From contig JANNXY010000035.1 in the NCBI GenBank assembly GCA_031409775.1, positions 1 to 17,004 on the forward strand: DNA of 17,004 nucleotides. The letters are read 5' to 3'. This document shows positions 5,902 to 12,964 of the stretch, one piece after another (within the stretch, counting starts at the first letter, position 1; the number at the start of each line of letters is the position of its first letter). This stretch comes from JANNXY01 sp031409775 (lineage in GTDB: Bacteria; Patescibacteriota; Minisyncoccia; Phycocordibacterales; CAIZIN01). The notes beneath the pieces are model-generated. The model saw nothing but the letters and a program-made list of their open reading frames with translations, made no database searches and was not told the DNA's origin. The translations under genes were made by a program, and so were the position numbers.

Positions 5902-6297
5902 TTACTTTAGTTTTACTTTGGTTACCTCACTTACTGTGTTGCCAAGTATATCTGACAACACACTCGCTCCAAGCAGTACCGCAGTCCCCACTACTGACCA
6001 TAGGAGGGTTGCATGGGCCTTTTGGATTTTAGTTGTGTCACCAGCTGCTGTCACATATGTAAACCCGCCATAAATGATAAAGAAGGTGCAGACGATAATA
6101 GCGATCTGGGTGAGTAGCTTGAGCAGGTCTGTGATGAGTTTATATACATCGTCATATTTGAGCGGGTTATTGAGGAATCCAGACTTGTTTGACTGCTCTG
6201 TACCATCAGCATAGACCGGGACAACCACTGTACTAAACATGATACTAGTGACAAATATTATGCATATTAAACCTGGGAAAATTGTAATAAATTTCAT
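5902..6297 (-). CDS. VirB2/TrbC family pilin-like protein, array member 2
   Basis: 131 aa with a signal peptide (hydrophobic residues 8-27, likely cut after VYA at residue 30) and a mature N-terminus DGTEQSNKSGFL. Helix 1 leads into IIYGGFTYVTAAGDTTKIQKAH, and helix 2 is WSVVGTAVLLGASVL. The GGFxYxTAAGD...KIxKAH pattern is the form common in CPR proteins annotated as TrbC/VirB2 or 'pilin', and differs from the FLWG subgroup downstream. The start is four bases past the previous stop. Confidence 0.82.
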   Translation of the reverse strand: MKFITIFPGLICIIFVTSIMFSTVVVPVYADGTEQSNKSGFLNNPLKYDDVYKLITDLLKLLTQIAIIVCTFFIIYGGFTYVTAAGDTTKIQKAHATLLWSVVGTAVLLGASVLSDILGNTVSEVTKVKLK

Positions 6298-6301
6298 ATG
6301 G

Positions 6302-6634
6302 TTATTTGAGTAGATTATACCCTGGATTGACTAGCATTGTTAATATCTGATTTACCAGAAGCCATGCCAGAGACATGACTATGAAGCCTTTGACAACCAT
6401 TAGGAATATCTTGTGAGCTTCCCCCACCTTGCCTGTATCACCCCGAGCTGTGAGGTACTTCCACCCAGCTACCGCAAACGATATGGTAGCCAGAAATACC
6501 GCGGCCTTGAATGAGAAGTTGATCACATTCTGGATAGTGTTCACTACATCTGACCACGAGTCACATTCTAGCCCCACACATGCGATGAGTCCTGTGCCCT
6601 TCTCCTGTGCATTTGCAACAAGTGTATTAAACAT
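6302..6634 (-). CDS. VirB2/TrbC family pilin-like protein, array member 1
   Basis: 110 aa. It starts two bases after the stop of the solute-binding protein, so both are surely on one transcript. There is no obvious signal peptide, but two Cys residues sit near the N-terminus (IACVGLECDSW). Helix 1 ends in AGWKYLTARGDTGKVGEAH and helix 2 is VVKGFIVMSLAWLLV. The YxTARGDTGKV pattern groups it with member 2. Its place directly after the binding protein suggests that the two act together. Confidence 0.78.
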   Translation of the reverse strand: MFNTLVANAQEKGTGLIACVGLECDSWSDVVNTIQNVINFSFKAAVFLATISFAVAGWKYLTARGDTGKVGEAHKIFLMVVKGFIVMSLAWLLVNQILTMLVNPGYNLLK

Positions 6635-6636
6635 GG

Positions 6637-7938
6637 CTAGATCTTCTCTGCATAGGGTAATAATAGCTCATCGAGTCTCTCGTCGGCTTCCTTGGTCGAG
6701 CCGGTTATAGATGACTTGCCACTCACTACAGACTCGACCATGTCGCGAAGTATCGCATATGTGAGATCGTAGTCTGGGTCGAACCATGCCCTAGAGCGTA
6801 GGGCGGCCTTGTAGAACACGCTCTGGAATGCATCATCGCTACCTAATGCGATGATGTCACGGCGAACTGGTGGGAGCTGGTTTATGCTCTGTATCATCGA
6901 CATCGTGTTACTATTAGTGAGCTCTATGATCACATTGAATGCGCCACCTGTGTTCTGTGAATTGCTTATGATACCTATACCATATAGACTACCAAATGTC
7001 TGCGATCCGGCACCGTCATCACGCGGCACCGGGAACTCTGCAACGTCGAAGTTGAGGTTGATGTTCTTGTCTTGGATCCGCTGTATGTCGCTAGCCTTGG
7101 CAAACAGCATCGCTACATCGCCCTGGGCAAAATGCTCTATAGAGTTGGGAAACGCTTTGCTCCATGAATACAGAGGCTTTGCAGGGTTGCCAAACTGGCT
7201 AAAGAAGCTCACCGCCGTCTCTGCTGGTGATAGTGCATATACACCATGCTCGTCTAGTACTGCGACTGGTCCTAGGTCATCCTGTTCTACGATACGGCTA
7301 CCAGACTGCATGAGTAGTGTTGCCAGGATTTCTTTGGCATAGGAAATGTTGGAAAATTCCCCGAGCGTGAGAGCGCTCTTGCGTAATGTCCCAGTGGAAT
7401 CCTTCTCGGATAACCTCGGGACGATCTGGACAACGTCATCCCAGTACTTGGGTACTCCAGGTATCCCTGCTTTGGTAAACATTGTTCTGTTCCAGTACAT
7501 AACTATAGGATCGATAGAATAAGGAACTGCGATGATGCCGTCTTTCATTACAAATATCTCTGACTGCTCGATAAATGTGTCTTTGTAGTCACGAAGTGGA
7601 TAGCTTTTGAAAGGAATAGTGAGGAGCCTGTTTTTTATTTTAAATATTTCTTCGTGTGGTAACAGTACTAAATCCGGTCCTACTCCAGATGCTAGAGCCT
7701 CGAGCAGGTCACGGTCAAATGTTTCTGGATCATGGTATGAATACACCACAGGTAATACTGCGTTCTGATTGCTAAGTGCGTTGGCAAGCTCACCAAAGTC
7801 GCTCTCTGGAACCGTTCCCCACATCACTACAGCAGCACTCGAGCCTGATTGCTCATTGGATACTAGGCCAAATATAACAACTCCAAATATTATCGATACT
7901 ACGCAGACACCTATTACTATTCCTTGAAATAATGACAT
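6637..7938 (-). CDS. Membrane-anchored extracellular solute-binding protein (SBP family 1)
   Basis: 433 aa from ATG 7938. The family fold is shown by GVGPDLVLLPHEE, then VPYSIDPIVMYWNRTMFTKA (the hinge segment typical of sugar-binding SBP_bac_1 proteins), KYWDDVVQIVP, and FAQGDVAMLFAKASDI. The N-terminus MSLFQGIVIGVCVVSIIFG is a membrane anchor without a lipobox Cys at its end. No permease or ATPase is nearby. Two longer starts (8025 and 7980) would overlap the methyltransferase by 74 or 29 bases; 7938 leaves a 13-base gap and puts the anchor at the very N-terminus. Normally such proteins deliver sugars or peptides to an ABC importer. Here it is followed two bases later by six pilin-like genes, so it may bind a ligand for a surface apparatus instead. 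Confidence 0.82.
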   Translation of the reverse strand: MSLFQGIVIGVCVVSIIFGVVIFGLVSNEQSGSSAAVVMWGTVPESDFGELANALSNQNAVLPVVYSYHDPETFDRDLLEALASGVGPDLVLLPHEEIFKIKNRLLTIPFKSYPLRDYKDTFIEQSEIFVMKDGIIAVPYSIDPIVMYWNRTMFTKAGIPGVPKYWDDVVQIVPRLSEKDSTGTLRKSALTLGEFSNISYAKEILATLLMQSGSRIVEQDDLGPVAVLDEHGVYALSPAETAVSFFSQFGNPAKPLYSWSKAFPNSIEHFAQGDVAMLFAKASDIQRIQDKNINLNFDVAEFPVPRDDGAGSQTFGSLYGIGIISNSQNTGGAFNVIIELTNSNTMSMIQSINQLPPVRRDIIALGSDDAFQSVFYKAALRSRAWFDPDYDLTYAILRDMVESVVSGKSSITGSTKEADERLDELLLPYAEKI

Positions 7939-7951
7939 GGTTAATTCTTTT

Positions 7952-8482
7952 TCAATTAATTTTCTTAAAGACAATTCCATAATGATGGTTGCCTGGATTC
8001 CATTCTCTGACTTTGTCAAATCCACGATTCCCGAGTAGTCTCTCTACTTCGGACTTCGGTATTATCTGGTCTCGGAAATGGCTGACCATAGATGATGCTT
8101 CTGCCCAGTCTACGACAACGATCAGTCCGCCTACTCGGAGCATTCGGTGCATCTCGTTTATCGCAGACTGTTTGTCATATATCTGGTAGAGCACATTGGA
8201 TGCGAACACCCGATCGATAGTCCCACTGCGTATATGGCTACCTTCTAGCTTCTCTATATCTGTCCATACGACTTCGAGGTTGGTTAGATGTTCTGAAGTC
8301 GCTTCGGACTTGAGCCGAGCTAGGAGATCCTTCTGAACTTCTAGTGCATACACAGTCCCCGACTCTCCGAGTGCTCTGGCGATAAGTATCGCGTGGTGCC
8401 CTGAACCTGCACCTACATCAACAACCTTCATCCCAGGCTCGAGGTCGAGGTATTCGATATTTTCTGTTGGATCTGAGAACAT
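7952..8482 (-). CDS. Class I SAM-dependent methyltransferase
   Basis: 176 aa from ATG 8482. Motif I VDVGAGSGHH is at residues 21-30, the acidic end of strand 2 in VYALEVQ, then VWTDIEKL, VFASNVLYQI, and MLRVGGLIVVVDW, the usual order for UbiE/ArsM-like methyltransferases. The substrate cannot be told. A start six codons upstream (8500) exists, but its first codons contain TGCTATACT, and six bases after that -10 box comes the ATG at 8482, so I prefer the shorter protein with a leaderless message. It lies between gyrA and the solute-binding protein. Confidence 0.85.
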   Translation of the reverse strand: MFSDPTENIEYLDLEPGMKVVDVGAGSGHHAILIARALGESGTVYALEVQKDLLARLKSEATSEHLTNLEVVWTDIEKLEGSHIRSGTIDRVFASNVLYQIYDKQSAINEMHRMLRVGGLIVVVDWAEASSMVSHFRDQIIPKSEVERLLGNRGFDKVREWNPGNHHYGIVFKKIN

Positions 8483-8488
8483 GCTAAA

Positions 8489-8497
8489 AGTATAGCA
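8489..8497 (-). promoter_or_regulatory. Extended -10 for leaderless methyltransferase start
   Basis: TGCTATACT on the minus strand followed by six bases (TTTAGC) and ATG at 8482. No good -35. It likely begins the transcript that continues into the solute-binding protein and pilin-like array. It overlaps the longer possible reading frame. Confidence 0.5.
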
Positions 8498-8512
8498 CAA
8501 CTATCTATATGC

Positions 8513-10984
8513 TTAGAAGCAAATAAGTGAGGCAAGTGAATCACCTTCACGGAGCTTCATCACACGGACACCCTGAGTCTGACGACCGAGGCTAGGGATC
8601 TCTTTGATATCGCATCTGATCACTTGGCTCTTTTTAGAAATTGCTACGAGCTCTGCATCAGGATCATCTACAACCATAGCAGAGATGATCGGACCTGTTT
8701 TCGGTGTTACTTGGGCGGTCTTGATACCGCTTCCGGCACGCTTCTGGATCTTGTATTCATCGAGCTCGGTTTTCTTGCCATAACCGTTCTGACTCATTAC
8801 AAATAGCATCGGGTTCTTGAAATCCTTCTTGACCACACCGGCGCCTATTATACGGTCGCCTTTGTCGAGCTTCATAGCGGTTACGCCACCAGCTGCTCTA
8901 CCCATCTCGCGTACGTCGGATTCTTTGAACCTTATGGACTGACCTCTGGAAGTTGCGAGGATCACATCGTCGGACTTCTCTACGAATGCTGCTGTTATGA
9001 GCTCGTCACCCTGATCAAGCCTTATCGCGATGATGCCAGATCGGCGGACATCGTGGAAGCTTGCGGCGTCGACTTTCTTGCCCACACCGTCTTTGGTTAC
9101 AAACATGATACCAAGTTTGAGCTTTTTGCTTTCCTTTGGCATTACTAGTACCGATGTAACATGCTCATCCTGTGCAAGTGATAGGAAATTCATAATCGAT
9201 TTACCTTTGGTGGCACGTCGGCCCTCCGGTAGCTCGTACATCTTGATCTGATATGCCTTGCCTTTGTCTGTAAAGAACAATAGATCGCTATGGGTTGTAG
9301 CATAGATGAGGTGCGTGATGAAGTCTTCTTCTTTGGTATCGAGATCCACCACACCTACACCACCTCGCTTCTGCTTGCGGTATTCGTCTGGGTTGGTTCT
9401 CTTTACATATCCACCTGATGTAAGCACAAGCACAGAATCAACATCCGGTACTAGATCTTCCATAGAGAAATTCTTGGCACCGTGCTTTACGACCTTGGTC
9501 CTACGAGCATCACCGTACTTTTCCTTGGTGTCATTGAGCTCCTTTTTAATAATACTTAGAATCTTCTTGGGGTTAGCGAGTATTGACTTGAGCTCTGCGA
9601 TGAGTGCCTGGATAGCCTTGAGCTCTTCTTCTATCTTCTCCCTCTCTAGTGCAGCGAGTCGTGATAGGCGCATTTCGAGGATGGCAGTTGCTTGGCGGTC
9701 AGAGAACTTAAACTTGGTCTGGAGACCGGTGTGTGCAGCACCTACGTCTTTGCTTTTCTTGATTAGCTGGATGATTTCGTCGATGTGATCGAGAGCTTTC
9801 TTGAGACCTATGAGTATATGCTCACGATCCTCGGCTTTGCGCAGGTCGAACTCGGTGCGGCGTCTGATCACGAGTTTCCTGTGACTGATAAATTCTTGGA
9901 TGATAGATTTGAGCGAGAGTGTTTGTGGTACGCCCTCTACTAGAGCCACAATGTTGTAGTGGAACGTCTCCTCGAGCTGAGTGTGTTTGTAAAGTAGGTT
10001 GAGTATCTGCTGAGGCTGTGCACCAGACTTCACGTCTATAGCGATGCGAATGTCTTTGGCACTTTCGTCGCGGAGGCCTTTGATGCCTTCGATCTTCTTC
10101 TCTCTCACCAGGTCTGCAATCTGCTCGATAAGTGTCGACTTGATCACTCTGTATGGGATAGATGTGATGATGATCTGGAATAGGCCGGATTTGGTCTCTA
10201 CAATCTCTGCTTCACCACGACACAATACCCCACCACGGCCTGTTGCGAATGCGTGGTGAATGTCTTTCTCATTAAATACTAATCCCCCCATCGGGAAGTC
10301 AGGACCCTTTACAAATTGCATTAGATCTTCGTTTGTTGCGTCTGGTTCATCTACCATATGTACAGTAGCGTCGACTATCTCTCCTAGGTTGTGCGGAGGG
10401 ATGTTGGTCGCCATTCCCACAGCAATACCGAGTGTGCCGTTCAGTAGTAGGTTCGGAACAGTTGTAGGGAGAACTACCGGCTCTTTCTTGGTAGAGTCAT
10501 AGTTGTCTCTCCAGTCTACGGTTTCTTTCTCTATGTCCATTAGTAGCTCTGCAGAGAGCTTGGACATCTTGGCCTCCGTATAACGCATAGCAGCTGGTGG
10601 ATCTCCGTCTATGGAACCGAAGTTTCCCTGACCGATAACGAGTGGGTATCTATAGGTAAACGGCTGTGCCATCCCAACTAGCGAATTATAGATCGCCACA
10701 TCTCCATGTGGGTGGAAGTCTCCCATAGTATCTGATACAGGTACAGCGGACTTGCGATAACGACCACCGAATGTAAGTCCGCTCCTATGCATGGCGTATA
10801 GTATCCTGCGGTGCACGGGCTTCAGACCATCACGTACGTCAGGCAATGCTCGGTCGGTGATCACAGACATAGCATAGTCGATAAATGACTCCCGCATCTC
10901 TGTAGATATATCTCGTGGAACTACAGAAATATGCTCTGGTGGGACCACTGTCTTCTCCGGTTTTTCATCTTTGGGCTTGGCCAT
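8513..10984 (-). CDS. gyrA: DNA gyrase subunit A
   Basis: 823 aa; with GyrB introduces negative supercoils into DNA. The N-terminal winged-helix/tower domain is complete: DISTEMRESFIDYAMSVI (residues 25-42), RALPDVRDGLKPVHRR (45-60), and the catalytic Tyr135 in AAMRYTEAKM. The C-terminal beta-pinwheel begins near residue 510 and has the GyrA box at 538-544 as QKRGGVG, where consensus has Lys/Arg in the sixth place; the box makes it GyrA and not ParC. In the quinolone region (HPHGDVAIYN, 91-100) the residues matching E. coli Ser83 and Asp87 are Val96 and Asn100. Length is slightly below E. coli (875). gyrB is not in the window. The start has a TGATATAAT -10 box 10 bases before ATG. Confidence 0.96.
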   Translation of the reverse strand: MAKPKDEKPEKTVVPPEHISVVPRDISTEMRESFIDYAMSVITDRALPDVRDGLKPVHRRILYAMHRSGLTFGGRYRKSAVPVSDTMGDFHPHGDVAIYNSLVGMAQPFTYRYPLVIGQGNFGSIDGDPPAAMRYTEAKMSKLSAELLMDIEKETVDWRDNYDSTKKEPVVLPTTVPNLLLNGTLGIAVGMATNIPPHNLGEIVDATVHMVDEPDATNEDLMQFVKGPDFPMGGLVFNEKDIHHAFATGRGGVLCRGEAEIVETKSGLFQIIITSIPYRVIKSTLIEQIADLVREKKIEGIKGLRDESAKDIRIAIDVKSGAQPQQILNLLYKHTQLEETFHYNIVALVEGVPQTLSLKSIIQEFISHRKLVIRRRTEFDLRKAEDREHILIGLKKALDHIDEIIQLIKKSKDVGAAHTGLQTKFKFSDRQATAILEMRLSRLAALEREKIEEELKAIQALIAELKSILANPKKILSIIKKELNDTKEKYGDARRTKVVKHGAKNFSMEDLVPDVDSVLVLTSGGYVKRTNPDEYRKQKRGGVGVVDLDTKEEDFITHLIYATTHSDLLFFTDKGKAYQIKMYELPEGRRATKGKSIMNFLSLAQDEHVTSVLVMPKESKKLKLGIMFVTKDGVGKKVDAASFHDVRRSGIIAIRLDQGDELITAAFVEKSDDVILATSRGQSIRFKESDVREMGRAAGGVTAMKLDKGDRIIGAGVVKKDFKNPMLFVMSQNGYGKKTELDEYKIQKRAGSGIKTAQVTPKTGPIISAMVVDDPDAELVAISKKSQVIRCDIKEIPSLGRQTQGVRVMKLREGDSLASLICF

Positions 10985-10994
10985 ATAATGCAGT

Positions 10995-11003
10995 ATTATA
11001 TCA
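10995..11003 (-). promoter_or_regulatory. Extended -10 promoter of gyrA
   Basis: TGATATAAT on the minus strand, 10 bases before the gyrA ATG, so the leader would be about four bases. It lies just after the TAA of the 43-aa gene upstream. No -35 match. Confidence 0.55.
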
Positions 11004-11008
11004 CGAAT

Positions 11009-11140
11009 TTAGTAAATTGATAGAAATCCCACCAGCCATATAACAAAGATGATTAATGTAAACCCCGCAGCTAGTATCATCGCAGTATAGCGCTTCTGTC
11101 GCTCGGATTTACCCTTCATTTTCTCTATAAATTTCTCCAT
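11009..11140 (-). CDS. 43-aa single-pass membrane protein upstream of gyrA
   Basis: The ATG lies two bases after the stop of the MBL gene (CATGTAACCATG). The product is a basic N-terminal half (MEKFIEKMKGKSERQKRY) followed by one transmembrane helix (residues 21-40: MILAAGFTLIIFVIWLVGFL), ending SIY. The positive-inside rule puts the N-terminus in the cytoplasm. It explains the only gap between MBL and gyrA. Small proteins of this layout are common in CPR genomes, but I cannot name it. Coding status rests on the tight spacing and the well-formed helix. Confidence 0.6.
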   Translation of the reverse strand: MEKFIEKMKGKSERQKRYTAMILAAGFTLIIFVIWLVGFLSIY

Positions 11141-11142
11141 GG

Positions 11143-11781
11143 TTACATGAGTGGTTGCAGTACAACAACCTCTGCCTGCTTGCCCTCGAGGTCTTTGCGC
11201 TTTATTGTCAGCTTGTCTACGGGCGCAACCTTGTCATCACCAGCTTCTTTGATAAATGTATTTAGCGCGGCCTTGTCCCCTACAGCACCGAAATGTATTG
11301 GAATAATAATCTTGGGTTCTAGCTTGACCGCGAACTGATACGCCTCCGATGCTGATAACACACCGTTGCCCCCGATTGGGACAAACAGAATCTCAGCTTG
11401 GCCCATAGCTTCGCGAGCTTCTGGGGTAATAGTCGTGGATGACAGTGCTCCTAGGAAACAGACATTGATGCTGTCTACAGTGAGCGAGTAGATGGTGTTG
11501 AATTTGCGCTCACCGCCATAGTCAGAATCTGTGCCATAACCTCTTATAAACAACTCCTTAACTTCGTACTCACCTGGGCCTTTGATAACAAACGGTTCTT
11601 TGTCCCCGAGACCTACTACATCGTAGCCGTTCATGTCTTCGTGGTTAAGCCCGACTAGGGCGATATCAGCGCCAAAGCGAGGAGTCTTGAATTTAGAATT
11701 CTTGGAAACAGGGTTAAATGCTAGGACAGTGTCACCGTGCTGTATTTTGATAAATTCTATGCCTTGGTATGTGATAATCAT
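11143..11781 (-). CDS. MBL-fold (metallo-beta-lactamase-like) protein lacking the metal motif
   Basis: 212 aa from ATG 11781. The order is that of UlaG-like MBL-fold proteins: a strand pair GIEFIKIQHGDTVLAFNPV, ADIALVGLNHEDMNG where HxHxDH should stand, FVIKGPGEYEVKELFIRGYG, a YSLTVDSINVCFLGAL stretch, FVPIGGNGVLSASEAYQFA, and PIHFG near the end. The key histidines and aspartate of the first motif are not there, so it is probably not a classical hydrolase; such proteins recur in CPR genomes. A start 12 codons upstream at 11817 is disfavoured because TGCTATAGT lies inside that extension, seven bases before 11781. Confidence 0.82.
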   Translation of the reverse strand: MIITYQGIEFIKIQHGDTVLAFNPVSKNSKFKTPRFGADIALVGLNHEDMNGYDVVGLGDKEPFVIKGPGEYEVKELFIRGYGTDSDYGGERKFNTIYSLTVDSINVCFLGALSSTTITPEAREAMGQAEILFVPIGGNGVLSASEAYQFAVKLEPKIIIPIHFGAVGDKAALNTFIKEAGDDKVAPVDKLTIKRKDLEGKQAEVVVLQPLM

Positions 11782-11788
11782 GTTGCTA

Positions 11789-11797
11789 ACTATAGCA
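11789..11797 (-). promoter_or_regulatory. Extended -10 for leaderless MBL-gene start
   Basis: TGCTATAGT on the minus strand followed by seven bases and ATG at 11781. It lies inside the longer reading frame and so defines the shorter start. Confidence 0.5.
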
Positions 11798-11820
11798 GAA
11801 TTCTCCGAATCCTTCATCTA

Positions 11821-11848
11821 TTGACTTTTTCTACACAAAAGGTAGTAT
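11821..11848 (+). promoter_or_regulatory. Promoter of the 121-aa unknown gene
   Basis: TTGACT (11821-11826), 16-base spacer, TAGTAT (11843-11848). The ATG at 11872 is 23 bases further on. The gene diverges from the MBL gene. Confidence 0.65.
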
Positions 11849-11871
11849 TTACCCAGACCACAATTAACATA

Positions 11872-12237
11872 ATGGAAAATACAAATCTACTCCGTGCAAT
11901 TTTTATAAACTTCTGCGTATCTCAGTTCAAAAAACTAACGAACTCACATCAAGATATCATTTATCAAGGTCTCGGTAGTGAAGGCGGACAGTTAATTAGC
12001 GCTGAGACCCTGTTCGGAACACTACTTCGCGATCCACTTGAAGCTAAAAGTGAGAAGCTTCTTGATTTCGTAAATCAGAGCTTGATGAGTGTTGGTATCG
12101 CTTCTGTCGATAACATTGTCCTAGCAGAAAAGGATTACCCAGCCACACGCGATGCTATCACAGAGTATTTCAGCACAAAGATGTCGAATACTGGGGGAAT
12201 TCTCAGAATCGAACCGATACACTTACGTGCATTCTAA
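11872..12237 (+). CDS. Protein of unknown function, 121 aa
   Basis: The frame is open further upstream, but the promoter at 11821-11848 and the MENTNLLRAIF beginning favour the ATG at 11872. The product is soluble, with a helical N-terminus (RAIFINFCVSQFKKLTNSHQ), a Gly-rich turn (QGLGSEGGQLIS), and a Pro/Asp-containing C-terminal half (AEKDYPATRDAITEYFSTK). I see no motif of a known enzyme or binding family. It is monocistronic with its own promoter and terminator, so it is regulated on its own. The compact, well-bounded transcription unit supports a real gene. Confidence 0.65.
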   Translation: MENTNLLRAIFINFCVSQFKKLTNSHQDIIYQGLGSEGGQLISAETLFGTLLRDPLEAKSEKLLDFVNQSLMSVGIASVDNIVLAEKDYPATRDAITEYFSTKMSNTGGILRIEPIHLRAF

Positions 12238-12264
12238 GCAACCTAGCGGTTCGCTTTTTTATTT
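12236..12264 (+). terminator. Intrinsic terminator of the 121-aa gene
   Basis: AAGCAACC, loop TAGC, then GGTTCGCTT: eight pairs with one bulged C, followed by T-rich sequence TTTTTATTT. The stem begins within the TAA stop codon at 12235-12237. It overlaps the end of the convergent DoxX-like gene. Confidence 0.75.
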
Positions 12265-12648
12265 CACCATATGTTCACTCTTCCCCGCTTTCTCCAACTT
12301 TTTGAACAATACATATGACGCGGTGACGAGGACTAGACCTATCACTGAACCCATCCACATCTGTGGACCATCCCCCACTGCCATATGTGATATAAATGCA
12401 CCGAGGAGATCGATAACTAGGCCGGCATATGCCCACTCTCGGAGGAATTTAACCTTTCGCTGCCAGATACCGATGACTCCGAGGATTTTGGCATAGCCAA
12501 CGATGAGCAATACATATGGTGCATAGCCTAGATGCGCCATCAGCTCTACTGCGGCAGGTTTGAGCTGCACATCATACAACGCACCGAGCACCATAAATAG
12601 AGAGAATAAGATAGTGATAATGTAATAAGCAATTTTTGTCTTTTTCAT
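12259..12648 (-). CDS. DoxX-like family membrane protein
   Basis: 129 aa with four transmembrane helices. The family pattern is clear: MAHLGYAPYVLLIVGYAKIL, then GVIGIWQRKVKFLREWAYAG, then DLLGAFISHMAVGD, which matches the conserved LGYP..LL..LG.AK and LKEWAYAG..F...GA..SH...GD of DoxX-like (DoxX_2) proteins. The tail is basic. Cellular role in this family is poorly fixed; some members take part in thiosulfate oxidation or redox stress complexes. The start is set by TGCTATAAT six bases before ATG, so the message should be leaderless. It converges on the 121-aa gene. Confidence 0.85.
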   Translation of the reverse strand: MKKTKIAYYIITILFSLFMVLGALYDVQLKPAAVELMAHLGYAPYVLLIVGYAKILGVIGIWQRKVKFLREWAYAGLVIDLLGAFISHMAVGDGPQMWMGSVIGLVLVTASYVLFKKLEKAGKSEHMVK

Positions 12649-12654
12649 GAATCA

Positions 12655-12663
12655 ATTATAGCA
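12655..12663 (-). promoter_or_regulatory. Extended -10 for leaderless DoxX-like gene
   Basis: TGCTATAAT on the minus strand, six bases (TGATTC), then ATG at 12648. This is the cleanest example of the leaderless layout, with a consensus -10 and exact spacing. Confidence 0.65.
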
Positions 12664-12964
12664 AACCAAATTTAAATAAAAAGCCTTTGTATTTCTACGC
12701 AGGCGCTAAAGGTTACACAACAATCATTTGGCCTCCTTATTCAATTTTCTCCGAACCTTATTTCGTGTGGTACGAACATCGGGTCTTTGGCAGGGTTTGG
12801 TGGATTGCATTTCCCGTTGTTTAAATTTGAACAAGAAGTTGATTCCGAGGATATTCATAATGCGCATGTGCAAGGGCTGTTGGGTGGTTTTAAGCATAGG
12901 ATTAGGAACAGTCTAGCTATGAATTTACTGCTAGTAGGGCTAGTTGTCAATGGTTATAAATCAC
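12664..12964. other. 300-base gap with competing weak frames on both strands
   Basis: No recognisable gene. The plus frame is open without an ATG through 12990 (ending KSLSDCAARS) and contains HVQGLLGGFKHRIRNSLAMN. The minus strand has a 44-codon frame with ATG. Neither has a convincing promoter, and the plus frame runs into the 3' end of the histidine phosphatase gene. A CCTTT/AAAGG pairing at about 12684-12712 followed on the minus strand by T-rich sequence could be a weak terminator. It may be a decayed gene. Confidence 0.4.
12724..12858 (-). CDS. Possible small basic protein, 44 aa
   Basis: Minus-strand ATG at 12858 to TGA at 12724-12726. The product begins MNILGINFLFKFKQREMQ and ends in a strongly basic stretch (RTTRNKVRRKLNKEAK), as in small nucleic-acid-binding proteins. 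A weak hairpin with T-run follows. There is no clear promoter and no known homologue that I can name; the overlapping plus-strand frame is equally open. Listed only as a candidate. Confidence 0.25.
   Translation of the reverse strand: MNILGINFLFKFKQREMQSTKPCQRPDVRTTRNKVRRKLNKEAK

Noticed and set aside
7939..8025. Longer start of the solute-binding protein
   Set aside because: It overlaps the methyltransferase gene by up to 74 bases, and the membrane anchor begins naturally at the ATG at 7938.
9030..10502. Several plus-strand frames of 70-160 aa
   Set aside because: They are antisense to gyrA, whose protein is complete and conserved throughout.
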